Assembly: GCA_942159475.1 (NCBI GenBank)
Contig: OW804094.1
Coordinates: forward strand, 57,346,966-57,410,965
DNA length: 64,000 nucleotides
Source of the DNA: Sthenelais limicola
Taxonomy: Eukaryota; Annelida; Polychaeta; Phyllodocida; Sigalionidae
Direction of reading: 5' to 3'
Shown: one piece after another, positions 23,928-36,189 of the stretch
How the letters are laid out: each line of letters starts with the position of its first letter
Position numbering within the stretch: position 1 is the first letter of the stretch
Made by a program: the position numbers and the translations under genes
Notes under the pieces: generated by a model
What the model was told of the DNA's origin: nothing
The model's database searches: none
What the model saw: the letters and a program-made list of their open reading frames with translations, nothing else

Positions 23928-24689
23928 GAAAGGAGTTGTACCAAGGCCAGCCAGCATGACTGACCCCGGCCAGACACCACAGTTTACCTTTTTTCTCAAT
24001 CGTCGCAGGTACATGATAACAAAAATATTTTTTCGAAATCGCCTTATAATTTGAAGTGATACAGGGATACAGGTTAATCACGCACTCACTGAATATGTGA
24101 AGTGGCCTATTAATCACTAGGGCTGGACAAAACGTGACCAGATGGTGGCACTAGTTGCCATTAGGAAACCCCCTTGATTCTTAGGCTGTTACAGGGTGCC
24201 CCAAGGGTTTGACAGTGGTATAATACCCAAACCCATTAAGCCTGACTTGCATATTGTGCAAAGTTATGGATAAAGTAATGTAATTCAGAATCTCAATAAA
24301 AAATGTTTCAACAACAATCCATTAATGGAGCGATTGAGTGCCAAATGTCATGCATCTGGGAAACTCATCCTTGTGCCAGGCTTACACCATTGCAAGCATG
24401 AGAGTACTAGAGGAAATTACCATGGAAAAAGATCTAGGTGCTTTGTTGATAACCATCTGAAATTTACGGAAGAGGTAAATGCTGGTTGTTACAGCACCTA
24501 GTGTCAACTGCCTCAAGAATGATCTTAAGGACATGGAAATACCATCCTTGATATTGGGACTGGTGGGGCAAAGGGTGCAGTACCAGTCATTGTATTGCTA
24601 CCTATATATAAAATGCATGGGTCTATATCAGGACAAGATTGCATGACCTCCACCATGGAGGAAATGAATGCATTTGACTGAGAAATTAA

Positions 24690-25097
24690 GTTTTCATAAA
24701 TTCCCCAAATCAGGACTTCTCCGAGATCAATGGATCAGTAATTGGAATAGGGAATGATGATGTTTTCAGGAACACTACAAGCTCTGCTCAATACATTTTG
24801 AGCCAGACTGCTTTGAAGAGTCGTATTGGCAAAACGTGAGTATTTTCATTTCTACAGCATGCATTTCTCAGATATCATGGGAGTTACATATTACACTATT
24901 TACCTAGCATTTATATTGGACAAGAACTTATGATATTAATATCTAAATTTGATTTATAGGTTCAAAGAGGAGAGAAGGTAAAACGGCAGTTGTTGCCCAC
25001 TGCTGTTCCAACATTATTTGTAAGGCCTACACCTACAGCACAACCAAAGGCTAGAGTGCATACTGTGGCAAGACTCAATAAAAAACGCAGATTAGAG
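24690..25097 (+). pseudogene. THAP-domain exons 1-2 of a DDE-like gene, decayed
   Basis: Exon 1 (about 24690-24835) encodes SFHKFPKSGLLRDQWISNWN and then KLCSIHFEPDCFE, the THAP zinc-finger signature including C-x2-H. Two in-frame TGA codons interrupt it. It ends at a GTGAGT donor. A 124-bp intron ends in TTATAG. Exon 2 (24960-25097, phase 0) encodes QLLPTAVPTLFVRP, the AVPTLF motif that closes THAP domains, and a basic stretch, and ends at GTAAGG. THAP binds DNA and is found at the N-terminus of several transposase-derived proteins. The following exons seem to lie on the other strand. Confidence 0.7.
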
Positions 25098-25267
25098 GTA
25101 AGGAAAACCATCTACATAATATGATGTGTCACAGGAGAATGAGTGACACATCGCAAAGTTACTACAGTGAGTGTCGACCAAGAAAATATTTTTTTGTTGT
25201 GTGGAAAGTAAGAAATACTTATTAGATGTCCTAATGTTTACCATCATTGGAATCCGCTTGATCTCAC

Positions 25268-25394
25268 CTTCATCCATAGCTTGCCCCTTGAATCCTCATC
25301 ACTTAGTGCCTCGTGTTCACACCGATGATAGACAGTACCAGTGTCCCATTCATGCTGGCCTGTCACATGATGTATTACCGATATCCATCTCTCC
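25268..25394 (-). pseudogene. Exon 6 of the THAP/DDE-like gene
   Basis: An AATTATAG acceptor precedes 127 bp encoding ERWISVIHHVTGQHEWDTG and then YHRCEHEALSDEDSRGKLW, ending at a GTGAGA donor. The first base completes the Arg codon left by the exon ending at 37649, so the two exons are in phase although 12.25 kb apart. The peptide continues the same protein family. The sequence just past the donor resembles the MITE at 4.64-5.05 kb, and a following exon was not found. Confidence 0.75.
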
Positions 25395-25555
25395 CTATAA
25401 TTAGATAAATACAAAAGAATTTCATATTTTATTCCAGTGTAATATATCATTTACACTCTCACCTTAACTGTTTTTCATCTTGTGATGATTTGATCTTAGT
25501 TTAATTTTCAAGAAAGAAATTGTGCTTAGACATGTTTTTAACCCTATCCATACTG

Positions 25556-25714
25556 CACAATGCCTTGAGTCATTCCCAGGTGAAAAACGCCGCAGTGACT
25601 TGAGGCACTCCCAGGTCAAGTGCGCCACAGTGCCTTGACGCACTCCCAGGCTCACAACGCCATGATGCCTCAGGTCATTCCCCGGTGAATAACGCCACAA
25701 TGCCTTGAGGCATC
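25556..25714. repeat. 35-bp subterminal repeats of the piggyBac-like element
   Basis: Four full units and a partial one start at 25556, 25591, 25626, 25661 and 25696, exactly every 35 bp. Each contains TGCCTTGAG-type and CACTCCCAGG-type words and ends ACGC. They begin 14 bp inside the left end, where transposase-binding repeats would be expected. Confidence 0.8.
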
Positions 25715-25929
25715 TTTTTACCTGTTATCATTCAAAACCACTTTTCTCTAAAAAAATAATAATTTGTTTACGTTGTTTTTTTTCATATATTGAATAAAGA
25801 ATATTCCCCACCATATTTTTGCGACATTCGAATTCGATATCCATAGCAACGTTGACACTGTGCTATAAAAACAAAGTGAGTTGCTCGATCACAATCATTC
25901 CTGTCCCGACCTCCGACCTGCTCACAGAG

Positions 25930-27333
25930 ATGGCCGATTCAGAATGGGAGGAAGATGTCCCTCTAGCTGCTCTGATGTCGATAGACAGGAGAATTCAAGA
26001 TTATTTGGAAAATGGTTCGTCCTCTTCTTCTGAGGATGAAGAAGACAATTCTCCAAGCAGTGAAGATGGGGCTGATGGGAGAAGATGGGTGAGGATAGAC
26101 AAAGGCATTTCTAAACCTGACAAAGTGCACGAATTTCAAGAAACACCGGGGGTAACTACCCATCTAACTGAGAAAGAGCCTAGGAGTGTGCTTGATTTCT
26201 TTAAATTATTCTTCACGCTAGATTTCATAGGCCAAATAGTTGAATTTACTAACACTTATGCGAAGAAAAACAAGGCTGATGAACCTAAAGAAAATTCGTC
26301 ATGACCCAGGAAGGGATTATGGATTGACACAAGCATTCAAGAAATGACAAGATTTCTTTCATTAACAATTCTCATGGGACTGATCCGCAAACCATCCATT
26401 TCATTATATTGGTCAACACTGAATGAGATGTGCACGCCAATCTTCCATGCTGTCATGTCTCGAGATCGATTCATGCAAATACTAAGGTGAATATTATTAA
26501 TTTCCGATATAAAAACCTATAATTTTCGACGATAAATTTGATCCTATACGAGCCTGTTTCTGAGCATTTAAACTCTCCTTTTGCAGAAGAATGAAACCGT
26601 TTCCGAACTTACTTATTTACTTACAAAAATAATAATTTAGGTACCTTTAATATTTGATTTATTGCCCAACGAGGGATGCTCTATTTTTAGACCTATTCTA
26701 TCTGGCAATTTTCTTCTAACTCTTTGGTTAGATAAAAAAGTAATTCACATTCTTTCTACGATTAATGGATCTGAAATGTCTACAGCTGAACGTACAATGA
26801 GAAATGAAAATGGGAAATTTTGTAGAGGAGAAGTTGCATGTCCAAAGGTTGTGAGAGATTATTCACAGTTCATGGGTGGGGTTGATCTATGCGATCAGAT
26901 GTATCAGTATTATTCCTACTCACGCAAATCAAGGAAATGGACCAAAAAATTGTTTTTCTTTATAATGGAATTAATGAAAATTAACAGTCAAATCCTGTAC
27001 AATTCAGTCACGCCGAAAAAAATGAATCTCTATGATTTTACGATAACCTTGGTACATCAAGCTCTCACTTCATGTTCTATATCAATTGAAAGACCTATTG
27101 CTTCTACACATAACCGACTGACTTCACGTTGTATGCCAGGAGACCTCCTCAGAATGAGTTTTTGTCATGTCTGTTATCATAGATTTAATAACGAATTAAT
27201 TAAGGGGAGAAGACAAACAAAATACGGCTGCCAAACATGTAAAGTTCACCTATGTTTGCCCCACTGTTTTTGTGTGTACCATACTGTGAATCAATACAAA
27301 ACAGCTTGTATTTCTGAGGTGCCTGAGGAATGA
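25930..27333 (+). pseudogene. piggyBac-type transposase, internally deleted
   Basis: The ATG at 25930 opens an acidic Ser-rich N-terminus. After one in-frame TGA (26302-26304) the same frame continues with ILMGLIRKPSISLYWST and SRDRFMQIL, the start of the piggyBac core, to about 26488. Then 150 bp are unreadable, and the region that should hold the first two catalytic Asp residues is gone. From about 26641 the protein resumes with VIHILSTI, then YSQFMGGVDLCDQM (third catalytic Asp) and a C-terminal Cys-rich zinc domain (CHVC, YGCQTCKVHLC, HCFCVYH). Cut-and-paste activity at TTAA is impossible for this copy. Confidence 0.85.
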
Positions 27334-27339
27334 AAAAAC

Positions 27340-28015
27340 ATCAAATAAATCAATATAGAATGAATTGTATCTTACTTGTGTTTATTAATCTTAATTGTCT
27401 TTTTCCATGCATTTCTCATGATCATCCTAGTAGCCTAACGCACAAACGATCGAGTCATTAAATTATTTCCAGTCACTAAACTTAGGCTATATCACAATGT
27501 CAATGAAAACTGCTGTGTCTAATGAAAAACATAATTTAATCTGTAATCGCTGGTCAATTCACTATACGGAAATGTCTAAATGATGCTGATATGATAGTCC
27601 ATTCTCACATTCCAAGAAGTAATGGATAATTTCGAGATTAATAAAGGATTAATACCGATTCCTTTATTAATCTAAATGTTCCAGTTATGAATTCCATTTG
27701 GCGATCGATGCTGTGCGCGATGGAAATATCCAAGAATAGTCAAGTAATATCCGTCTGATTCGATAAATATCACACATCAGCAACCCTGACGTCTTCCGAT
27801 AATGCACTGGGTAAAAATTATTCACTTTAAAATTAAATAAAAGTAGTTAAATCCATGATTTCTGCTTGCAACTCCAGCTAGCAAAATAACATTTCACCAT
27901 GTGTCAAAAGGCCGTCGTATTTGGCGACGTAACTTGAAATACAGCGGCCGCTTTTCAAAGCGCGTGTCTACACAACTCTGTCATCACTAGATATGCGCCC
28001 TAGTAACAACCTCCC
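27340..28015. other. Non-coding interior of the piggyBac-like element
   Basis: AT-rich DNA after the transposase stop, with a GC-richer patch at 27.90-28.02 kb. Nothing recognised. Confidence 0.4.
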
Positions 28016-28020
28016 TATGG

Positions 28021-28390
28021 GCACTGAGTGCAATGGAGTGCAATGGAGTGCAATGGCGACTGCAATACGAGTGCAATGGAGTGCAATGGAGTGCAATGCA
28101 ATGCCAGTGCAATAGAATTACACTCCTATTGCAGTCAAGTCTCTAGTTGAGTGCAATAGGAGTGTAATTCTATTGCACTGGCATTGCAGTATCTTATTCC
28201 TTTGCTATATTACATTCTACAACAATCATCAAGTTACATTTATTATTTAGATAACTAAAGGATCTTTTCCCATTAAATTATTGCAGATTTTTTTTATACA
28301 AGAATTCCGACTGCAATGCCAGTGTATTTCTATTGCGCTACCATTGCGCAATGGCCATTGCATATCTATTGCAGTAATGTAGTGACCATT
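28021..28390. repeat. TGCAAT array with a perfect 37-bp hairpin
   Basis: GAGTGCAATGGA-type units run through 28.02-28.10 kb. Bases 28097-28133 (starting TGCAATGCCAGTGCAATAGA) are exactly inverted at 28152-28188 around an 18-base loop. Further CATTGCA/ATTGCGC words follow at 28.31-28.39 kb, where CATTGCGCAATGG and GTAGTGACCATTT also match 30.04-30.09 kb. Similar composition occurs beside the right piggyBac end at 37.39-37.53 kb. Confidence 0.8.
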
Positions 28391-28399
28391 TCTTGTCTA

Positions 28400-31300
28400 A
28401 TCTGTAGTGTCGATTAATTGTCTAAATTGTTGGAATTTACGATTTTGAAAGATATATGACCCCCCCCTTGCCCCGTAAAACAGCCAAAATTTTCGTCGGA
28501 AATTTTGAAAAATCTAAATAAGGATTTGCATTGAAATCCATACGACAACACTAAATACTGGCTGTGGTAAGCTCTGCGGTAAGCCTTGTGATACAAAAGC
28601 AACACTGAATATTGAAATAATTTTAAAATCTTTTCGCCCATATGGTGGGAAAAGGGGTACCACCCTTGCCGCGCCAAATCTTTCTGCAGTGTCCCTCCCG
28701 TGACAGCTTATCTTACCGCGACTCACGCCCACCTACCTGACTGGTAATGAAGCCAGAGATAATCCAGTCAGGAGGACCATTTCCTGATAATATTATGAAT
28801 TCACCCCACCTCTCTTTCTTCCCTTGCCCCCCTCTTCCCTCTCCCATTCCAAATCTACACGTTCTCCCCCTTTTCTTCCCTGTCCATGAATGATTATCCC
28901 TTCAAAGTGCATAGATATATACAGATCCTGTATTTAAATCCATGTTATGAACAGTACAAATTAACAAACTCACCAAAATTATATATTTACCAAATATGTG
29001 TTATAAAAAAGGGGCTAGGGAAATGATGCTAAGTTTTGGAATAATTTGATGGATGGCATGAGGAGGAAGAAATTGCCCAATAAATGGAAAAAATGAAAGG
29101 GGCGCATATCTGGGCATAAATAATAGAATAAAAAGAAAATGTACCAGGAAGTCAAACTTGAAAGAGGCAAAATGAACTTCTGAGTTATTTTAATCTTTAA
29201 TTTTTGATAAAATATAGAGCAAAAAGCAGGTTTTTCTATTTTCAACTGATAAATATTAGTGTCAAACCTATGAAAGTATATATGGAATGAAAGCTGACAT
29301 CAAGACGAATCCAATGATATATACAAATTAAGTATTCAATATATATTAATTGAACTATATAAAGAAAACCCCAATTTCTGCAATATAGCACAAATGAAAA
29401 AACCCACCCCTATGTCTAATCTTCTTAATAAACATAATTTCGAACCAAATTCAAAATTCAATTTCCGACGATCATAATACTAATTTCGCCATGAGACTTC
29501 ATATCCAGCTCGTCAGGCCCCGTTTTACATCGTATCAACTAATTTTAAAACAATGAAATGCAATAATTAATCTGTAATAGTTATTTTCCAATGAACCAGC
29601 TGACTTCTACGATGTAAGAATTAAAAATGGCTATGGGCCTGACATTTTAGACACAAAAACATCAAATTACTCTAAGAATATACCATTTTCAGTCAAACCA
29701 AGGGTATAATATAACAAATTGAACATCAGGGTACATCCGCCATTCATTTAAAAGCAAAAATCGTCAACTAATTTATTTCGACACAACTCAATACTAATCC
29801 TATGGGCGTCGTAGCCAGCACCAATATTTTTCTTAATGATGCCTCAAAAGTTTCCTAAGACATTTAATATGATAGGTTTCAACGTGTGGACAAAATATCC
29901 ACCGTAAAACAAGCAAGTTTTCTTATCATTTTTGTCATTATTCAGTGCCCAAACTGGGTGCCCAAATCGTTGGTTTGCTGTCCAGACTGAAAGTGGTCGG
30001 CGATTTTCAAAATGGCCGACAATGTCACCCATTGCGCAATGGTCATTACATATCCATTGCAGTATTGTAGTGACCATTTTGGGTCTAAATAAAAGAATCA
30101 ATAAATCAACCAATAAACCTTCCTTCAAACACACATTTTCAATCCTCCCGAATCATTACTACTTAATTATTGCTTATTAACAATTGTTCTATTAAAATAA
30201 GACCTTGTAACAATCGTGGCAATTCCTGAATACACAATAACCTCTGTTTAAGTTTCGCCTTAGCTTTCAAGCATGTGAAAATGATGCCACACCCCCATGA
30301 GTAGGCCCATGTGTGCGCGAAATAGGCATTGACAAGTGTTAAAACTTAATTGTGTGTGATTGCTGCTATACTGATAGGATAGTGTATTCACAGAGACCAT
30401 CGTTGGCACACACACAATATTGCTATATCAAGACAGAATCAGGTCGGAATCAGGTCGGAATCAGGTCGGAATAGGCCTACACATCCCCCCACTTGTTTCA
30501 GAAAAAGCAAGCAAGCTTTAGACATGATTCTTGCGATTCACTGTATCCGCCATGAAAAATGCTACAATTTACAATGAGGTACAAAAAAATGTCCATCTGT
30601 CATGTAGAAAGAACATAATAAATGTATATGTAGAACAAACTTTAGGGATTCTATTTGAATATTTTATGTATCTTTTTGATAGGAAGGTAATAGTCAACCC
30701 TAGTCATACCGTGCGTAGGCCTATGCCTATATAGACGTTGTGCCCTCAATTTTATTTAGCTTACAAAGGTTGTTTAGGTAAATATGTATTCATATGATAA
30801 ATGAATTACTCTAGTTCTAAATGAAACCAGTCAACTTTTCTGCATACCATGCATATATATATACTATGTATACATCGATCCATATCTCAGCAAATTAAAA
30901 TATTTAACTTTAAACATATATACATAAGTTGGACCCTTAAGCAAGGTAATAAACAACGTACCATATCTCCCATTATTGTACCCGAAGCACATTTAAAATA
31001 ATTAGCAAGATTATTAGAAACATGCCATGAGTATGCATATACCATGCGTATGCCATTATAAGAGAATTGGGACATACAAGACAATTGGACAATTATTCAT
31101 AAAGTATAGAAATAAATGTTAAGAGGTCCTTGCCGCTTTAGATAAAGACATTAGGATCTTCTATAACTGGTATCTTTCCTACTGAATGTCACTTTGCCAT
31201 TTTATAAGCATATACCCAAGTCTAGTCAACATTTTCATCATGATGCCTAGGGCAATAGAATGCAATTGAACGTTTTAATCTAGCTTAGCCTGCATATAAT

Positions 31301-32840
31301 TGATCTTCAATTTTCATGAACTTTATCGATCATCAGTAGGCCTATACCATGTATAGGACTGCACTTATTAGGCTATGCGCCTACAGCGCCGCCCACAGCG
31401 CCACCTAGTGTAACAGTTACCAATGCTCTTGTTCAAAGCATTGTTTCGCCGGCTAGCGCTCATTAAAATACCTGCATCTTCAAGTCGACATTTCCCACCA
31501 AAACTCACCAGGTAAGTAGTATTATTGTATTACCACCTACCATGAAGTGACAGGGATCATGCTCATTAGAATCATTCATTAGCATCTGCTCTAATTTATT
31601 GTTAATTACTTTGTTAATTACTTACGCAACCGTCCAAGGTGCTTTTAATTCCAAAATGGCCGCCAAACAAACAAGCCATCCAAGCTAGCCATGTATCAAA
31701 GCCTGCCGGTAACGCCTTTGTGCAGGCAGGGTAACCAACTCCCCAGCTTCGGGGATTTTAACCTCTAAAAAGATGTTTTTTCCGGCTTTGGGGGAATTGG
31801 AAAATTAAACCCCAAATGCTAATAATTTTGATCACTGATCAGGACCATATGGTTTTAATTCCGGGCGTGTTAACCACTTTGTGTTGTGTTTGGTCTTATG
31901 GGACCCTATGTGCAAACGCTCTCCGGGCGTGTTGGCGATGACAGGGGTGGAGGATTAAGGGGAAGCTAAGCTGACACCTTCGTCACCTCCATTCACACTA
32001 AATGAAGAATAATATTTATGAATATGAAATATGGTCATATGGAAGATAATGGTGGGGTATGAAACATTGATTTGATAGCCTACTATTTGAAACGTTTGAA
32101 CATTAATTATTGTGATGTGAATCTAAGAATATTGATCTTGTTGCAACACAACGTCAAGCATTGAATTGTAACGTAAAAAATCATGCCAAACCTAATTCTA
32201 TATAATTCCCCCTATTGTTTGTTATATGACTATAAAATATATTTCTAAATTTTCGCAAGAATTTGTATCCTTATTAATCAATTTTGTCAGATTCCCAAAA
32301 TATCCAACTGTTGCATATCTGGCATTAAAATCTTAAATTCTAGATTGGAAAAACCCTGTTCTATTGCCTAGAAATAAAATAGGCCTATGAATATCCAAAT
32401 ATGAGTGCGTAAAGAATTAAATGTACGTTCAATCCTGGTAACATGTTATTCAAATGCTTTATAACTATAACCGTTGATACTGAATAATTTGACTAAAATA
32501 TATTTCTAATAATCCATTGGTAGAGTTACATTGCAAACATCTTTATGTCTCCTATCCTATGATCCTGTCACTGTAATACAAGGTCAATTTTAGTCAATAA
32601 ATTGTGAAATATTATTTTTAGAGTATTTCAATAACTGCACAAGATATCTAAGATTTGATCAATATATATTAACTAGCAATAGAGGTGTCGGCGACGGTCC
32701 CAAAAGTCTCACGCGACCTCTAGTGTCCCAAAAGACCTGTTACCATTTAGACTACCACCTCTAGGTTAGAAATACCCCCTTTGTTTCATTGATAACCGTA
32801 CGAGAATTTCTCATGAAACGTCTAACTAATAGATCCACTA
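28400..32840. other. Non-coding piggyBac interior with dispersed repeats
   Basis: No gene is supported. Bases 30036-30092 repeat part of 28.32-28.40 kb. Bases 30205-30405 match the interior of the long-TIR element at 13.44-13.64 kb. Several TAGGCCTA palindromes occur (30.47, 30.72, 31.34, 32.38 kb). The remaining AT-rich DNA shows nothing recognisable. Confidence 0.45.
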
Positions 32841-32846
32841 AATGCG

Positions 32847-33746
32847 CAGGGTTCTCGCCAGCCTTTTTGAGCGTAGGGGCCTGCTACGCTGTCTCCCGTC
32901 GCCGCTACACTGCAAAACAATTTAATTTGATTAAAAAATACTAATCTTATCTAGGGACAATACTTTCTTTTAATTTTCACAAGTTTCTGATCTACTGGTC
33001 TAGTCTAATAGGCGTTCTATTGACATTAAAAAGGCTGTCGTTCCCTATCTTGATTTTATCAATGCCTTTGAGAATCTTCAATTGATTCAAACAATCTTTC
33101 TGACTATTAGGCCTATGATGTACAAACACATGCCCCCGCGGATCCCCCCTTCCCCTCCAATTCAGCCCCTGACTCTCACCTCCCCCTCTTTCTTTCTCTC
33201 TCTCATATCTCTTTCCCACTCACTCTCCTTAATCTTGATTTGAGACAAATTTCGACAAGAAGTCATGCTCAAAACAGAACAAATTTCAAACTTAAGATCC
33301 CCAAAACAACATTTTATGAAAATTCATTCCTATACAAAGCCCAGTTGAGATGGAACGGGCTATCAACTAGTGCCCACAAGGCAACTTCGAAATATGAATT
33401 CAAAAAACAGATCGAAAATGTATTATACGGCAGTCAAGTTATATAATAACATACAATCAAACAAATGTTCTTTGTTTAGTCGTTGCTCATTTTCTTGTCT
33501 CATTATTAGAAAAATGATATCTCAAAGCTAGTATTGGGTTGACTAGTTTAATCATGTAAAGTATGAGTTTAACTTTTAATGTTTAAGTGTTGATCTGATG
33601 GTCCTTAAAATCAGCACAACGCACTAAAACAGTATCATTTTGCTCAAAATTTTCCGGGGGGGGGGGGGGGGGTGGCATGCCCCCAGACCCCCCTAGATGG
33701 TGTGTGGCCCCCGCTACGCTGCAAAATATTTCTGGTGAGAACCCTG
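32847..33746. mobile_element. hAT-like non-autonomous element with 5-bp target duplication
   Basis: Ends are CAGGGTTCTCGCCAG and CTGGTGAGAACCCTG, inverted with one mismatch. ATGCG flanks both ends (32842-32846 and 33747-33751). A CAGGG end with a 5-bp duplication fits the hAT5 group. The 900-bp body contains a LINE fragment and a 17-base G-run but no transposase. It lies inside the piggyBac-like element. Confidence 0.8.
33240..33446 (+). pseudogene. LINE reverse transcriptase C-terminal fragment
   Basis: Encodes a short Asn/Lys-rich peptide with TRSHAQNRTNFKLKIPKT, then LYKAQLRWNGLSTSAHKATS and a stop. This is the typical C-terminus of CR1/jockey-group ORF2. It sits inside the hAT-like element, so it was inserted into or captured by that element. 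Confidence 0.6.
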
Positions 33747-33759
33747 ATGCGTTAAATCT

Positions 33760-35020
33760 GAACGAGAAATGGGAAATAAACATATATATGTATATATGCA
33801 CCCTGTAGTCATTTATTATATGCGCATTCCATTTAGGAGGTGTAATAAGTGGGTGCACTGACAAATATTGTTTTATAGTGTATGATGCAAATCTGATATA
33901 GGGTTTCTTTTAGCTTTTAGTAATTTAATATTTATTAAAATAAATAATATATGTTCATATATAAATATTCAATCACTAGCACCAGGTTCCATTCTCTCTA
34001 TGTATTGTCCACTGATTGCGTCATACCATGTTCCATAATACGTGAATACAGATCTTTTGTTAACATCATAGCAAGGCCAACGATAATCTAGAACCCTCTC
34101 CATTCCATCAACTGTGAAATATGTTACATGAAAATATCATTTTTAGTATTTAAAACAGTAGATCTTAGACAGTCATTTTAATGAAGATTTCTTTTTTCAT
34201 TTAATTTCGTATATTATTGTGTTCACCACATAGTCATTCCATGTATGTACTGGCCATGTTAAGAAATATGATGGGATATAATAACATTCACTTTCTTATG
34301 ATTTCAGGAACTTACTTCATGATGTCTGGGGATGGTTTCATGATAAAGCAAAGTTATACAATTCCACAACGCACCTGCCATGCTGAAGATCAACCCCAAA
34401 AATGGTTCAAAGTCCAGTGAAGCAGAATGACACTAGCAACTAGATAGTACCTTGTATCACTAGAAACAGACCTGATCTTGACCTCTGCACCTTTAATTTA
34501 TATATATTAATCACAAGGTTATTGATGTATATAATTATTTTAAATGGGGATTAGTTCCTACATAGATGTAGGAATACATAGAACAATGCTATGATATTAG
34601 CATAATAAGCGATCTTGAAATTCTGATGATAATGGTAATAATAATTAATGAGTGTTAACTGTCTAGATGTTTAGATTTAAAGTAATATATTTAGATTAAC
34701 AGCAATGCACTTTGAATGACCGGAGAGAGAAATTAGATATGTTATGCATCTGTGTGTATTGGATTATTGTATTAATGCTCTGCAATGTAATTCTGATGTG
34801 TTTGAAAGAGGTAGTGCTGTAGTGATACATTTAAGTGCCCTGTTCTAAAGTGTTTGCATGTTAAAAATCCTCTATTGTCTATGCCAATAGTTTCATCTAT
34901 TGATCTAGTTGAGATGTTACTTATCAAAGTTATAATTATTGTTATAAGTTAGTGATGTAAAAGAAACAGAACAAAGGAAATATAGGGAGTAAGTATAATA
35001 TAATTTCATTGACCCTATAA
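33760..35020. other. Non-coding stretch
   Basis: AT-rich DNA inside the piggyBac-like element; nothing recognised. Confidence 0.4.
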
Positions 35021-35029
35021 CATAAATCC

Positions 35030-36185
35030 CCTCCTCTCCTCATCCCCTTTAACACATTCACCTCATCTCCTCCCCTCACCCCCACCCCTATCTCGCCCCT
35101 CTCCCATCTCACCCACTAACCCCATCTCATAACCTCACCCCCCGGGTCCATCCAGCCCCGTCCCTTCTCCCCTCACCCCTCTCACCCTCACTCACCTCTC
35201 TCACCCTGTACTCCACTCAGCCCCCCCCCCCATAGCCTCAGCCTCCTCCATTCACCCCCACTCACCCTATCTCAACCTACTGCTCTCACCCCGCCAGCCT
35301 CACCCTACTCCACTCATGCTATCTCACCCTACTCCACTAATACCATCTCACCCTACTCCACTCACCCCCTCACACCATCTCACCCTACACCCCTCACCCC
35401 TCCTCACCCCATCTCACCCTACACCCCTCACCTCCCCTTACCCCATTAACCTTCTCAACTCACCCCTGGTCCTGGGTAAGACCTTAAAGTGCCTTTCTGT
35501 CTCTTTTTCTCTGTCTCTCTCGCTTCTTTTCTATCTCTATTTCCTGGGTAAGATCATAAACTGCCTCCCTCTCAGCTCTCCCACCCTTGATAAAACACTC
35601 TTAAATGTGTTGATAAGGGCGTAAAACAACCAATCTCACACACTCACTCACCCATCTCACCCCTCCTCACCCCATCTAACCATTCACCTTTCAATCCTTC
35701 TCATCCCCTCTCACCTTACTCCACCATCCTGCCTCACTCCATCTCACCCTACTCTCACACACCCCATCTCATCCCTCTCTCACCTCCTCCCATACCCCTA
35801 CCCCATCTCACCCCTCTCTCACCTCCTCTCATACCCCTACCCCATCTCACCCCTCTCTCACCTCCTTTCATATCCCTACCCCATCTCACCCCTCTCTCAC
35901 CTCGTCTCATACTCCTACCCCATCTCACCCCTCTCTCACCTCCTCTCATACCCCTACCCCATCTCACCCCTCTCTCACCTCCTCTCATACCCCTACCCCA
36001 TCTCACTCCTCTCTCACCTCTTGTCATACCCCTACCCCATCTCACTCCTCTCTCACCTCTTGTCATACCCCTACCCCATCTCACTCCTCTCTCACCTCTT
36101 GTCATACCCCTACCCCATCTCACTCCTCTCTCACCTCTTATCATACCCCTACCATATCTCAACCCTGCTCTCATGACCTCCTCTC
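35030..36185. repeat. C-rich minisatellite
   Basis: Pyrimidine-rich repeats dominated by CTCACCCCATCTCACCC-type words. From about 35790 they become a regular array of about 38-39 bp (CCCCTACCCCATCTCACCC followed by CTCTCTCACCTCCTCTCAT). The Arg/Gly/Glu/Trp-rich frame on the minus strand is an artefact of the array. A non-repetitive CT-rich stretch interrupts it at 35.47-35.63 kb. Confidence 0.85.
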
Positions 36186-36189
36186 ATGA

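Noticed and set aside
35755..36174. 139-codon Arg/Gly/Trp-rich minus-strand frame
   Set aside because: Pure translation of the C-rich tandem array.
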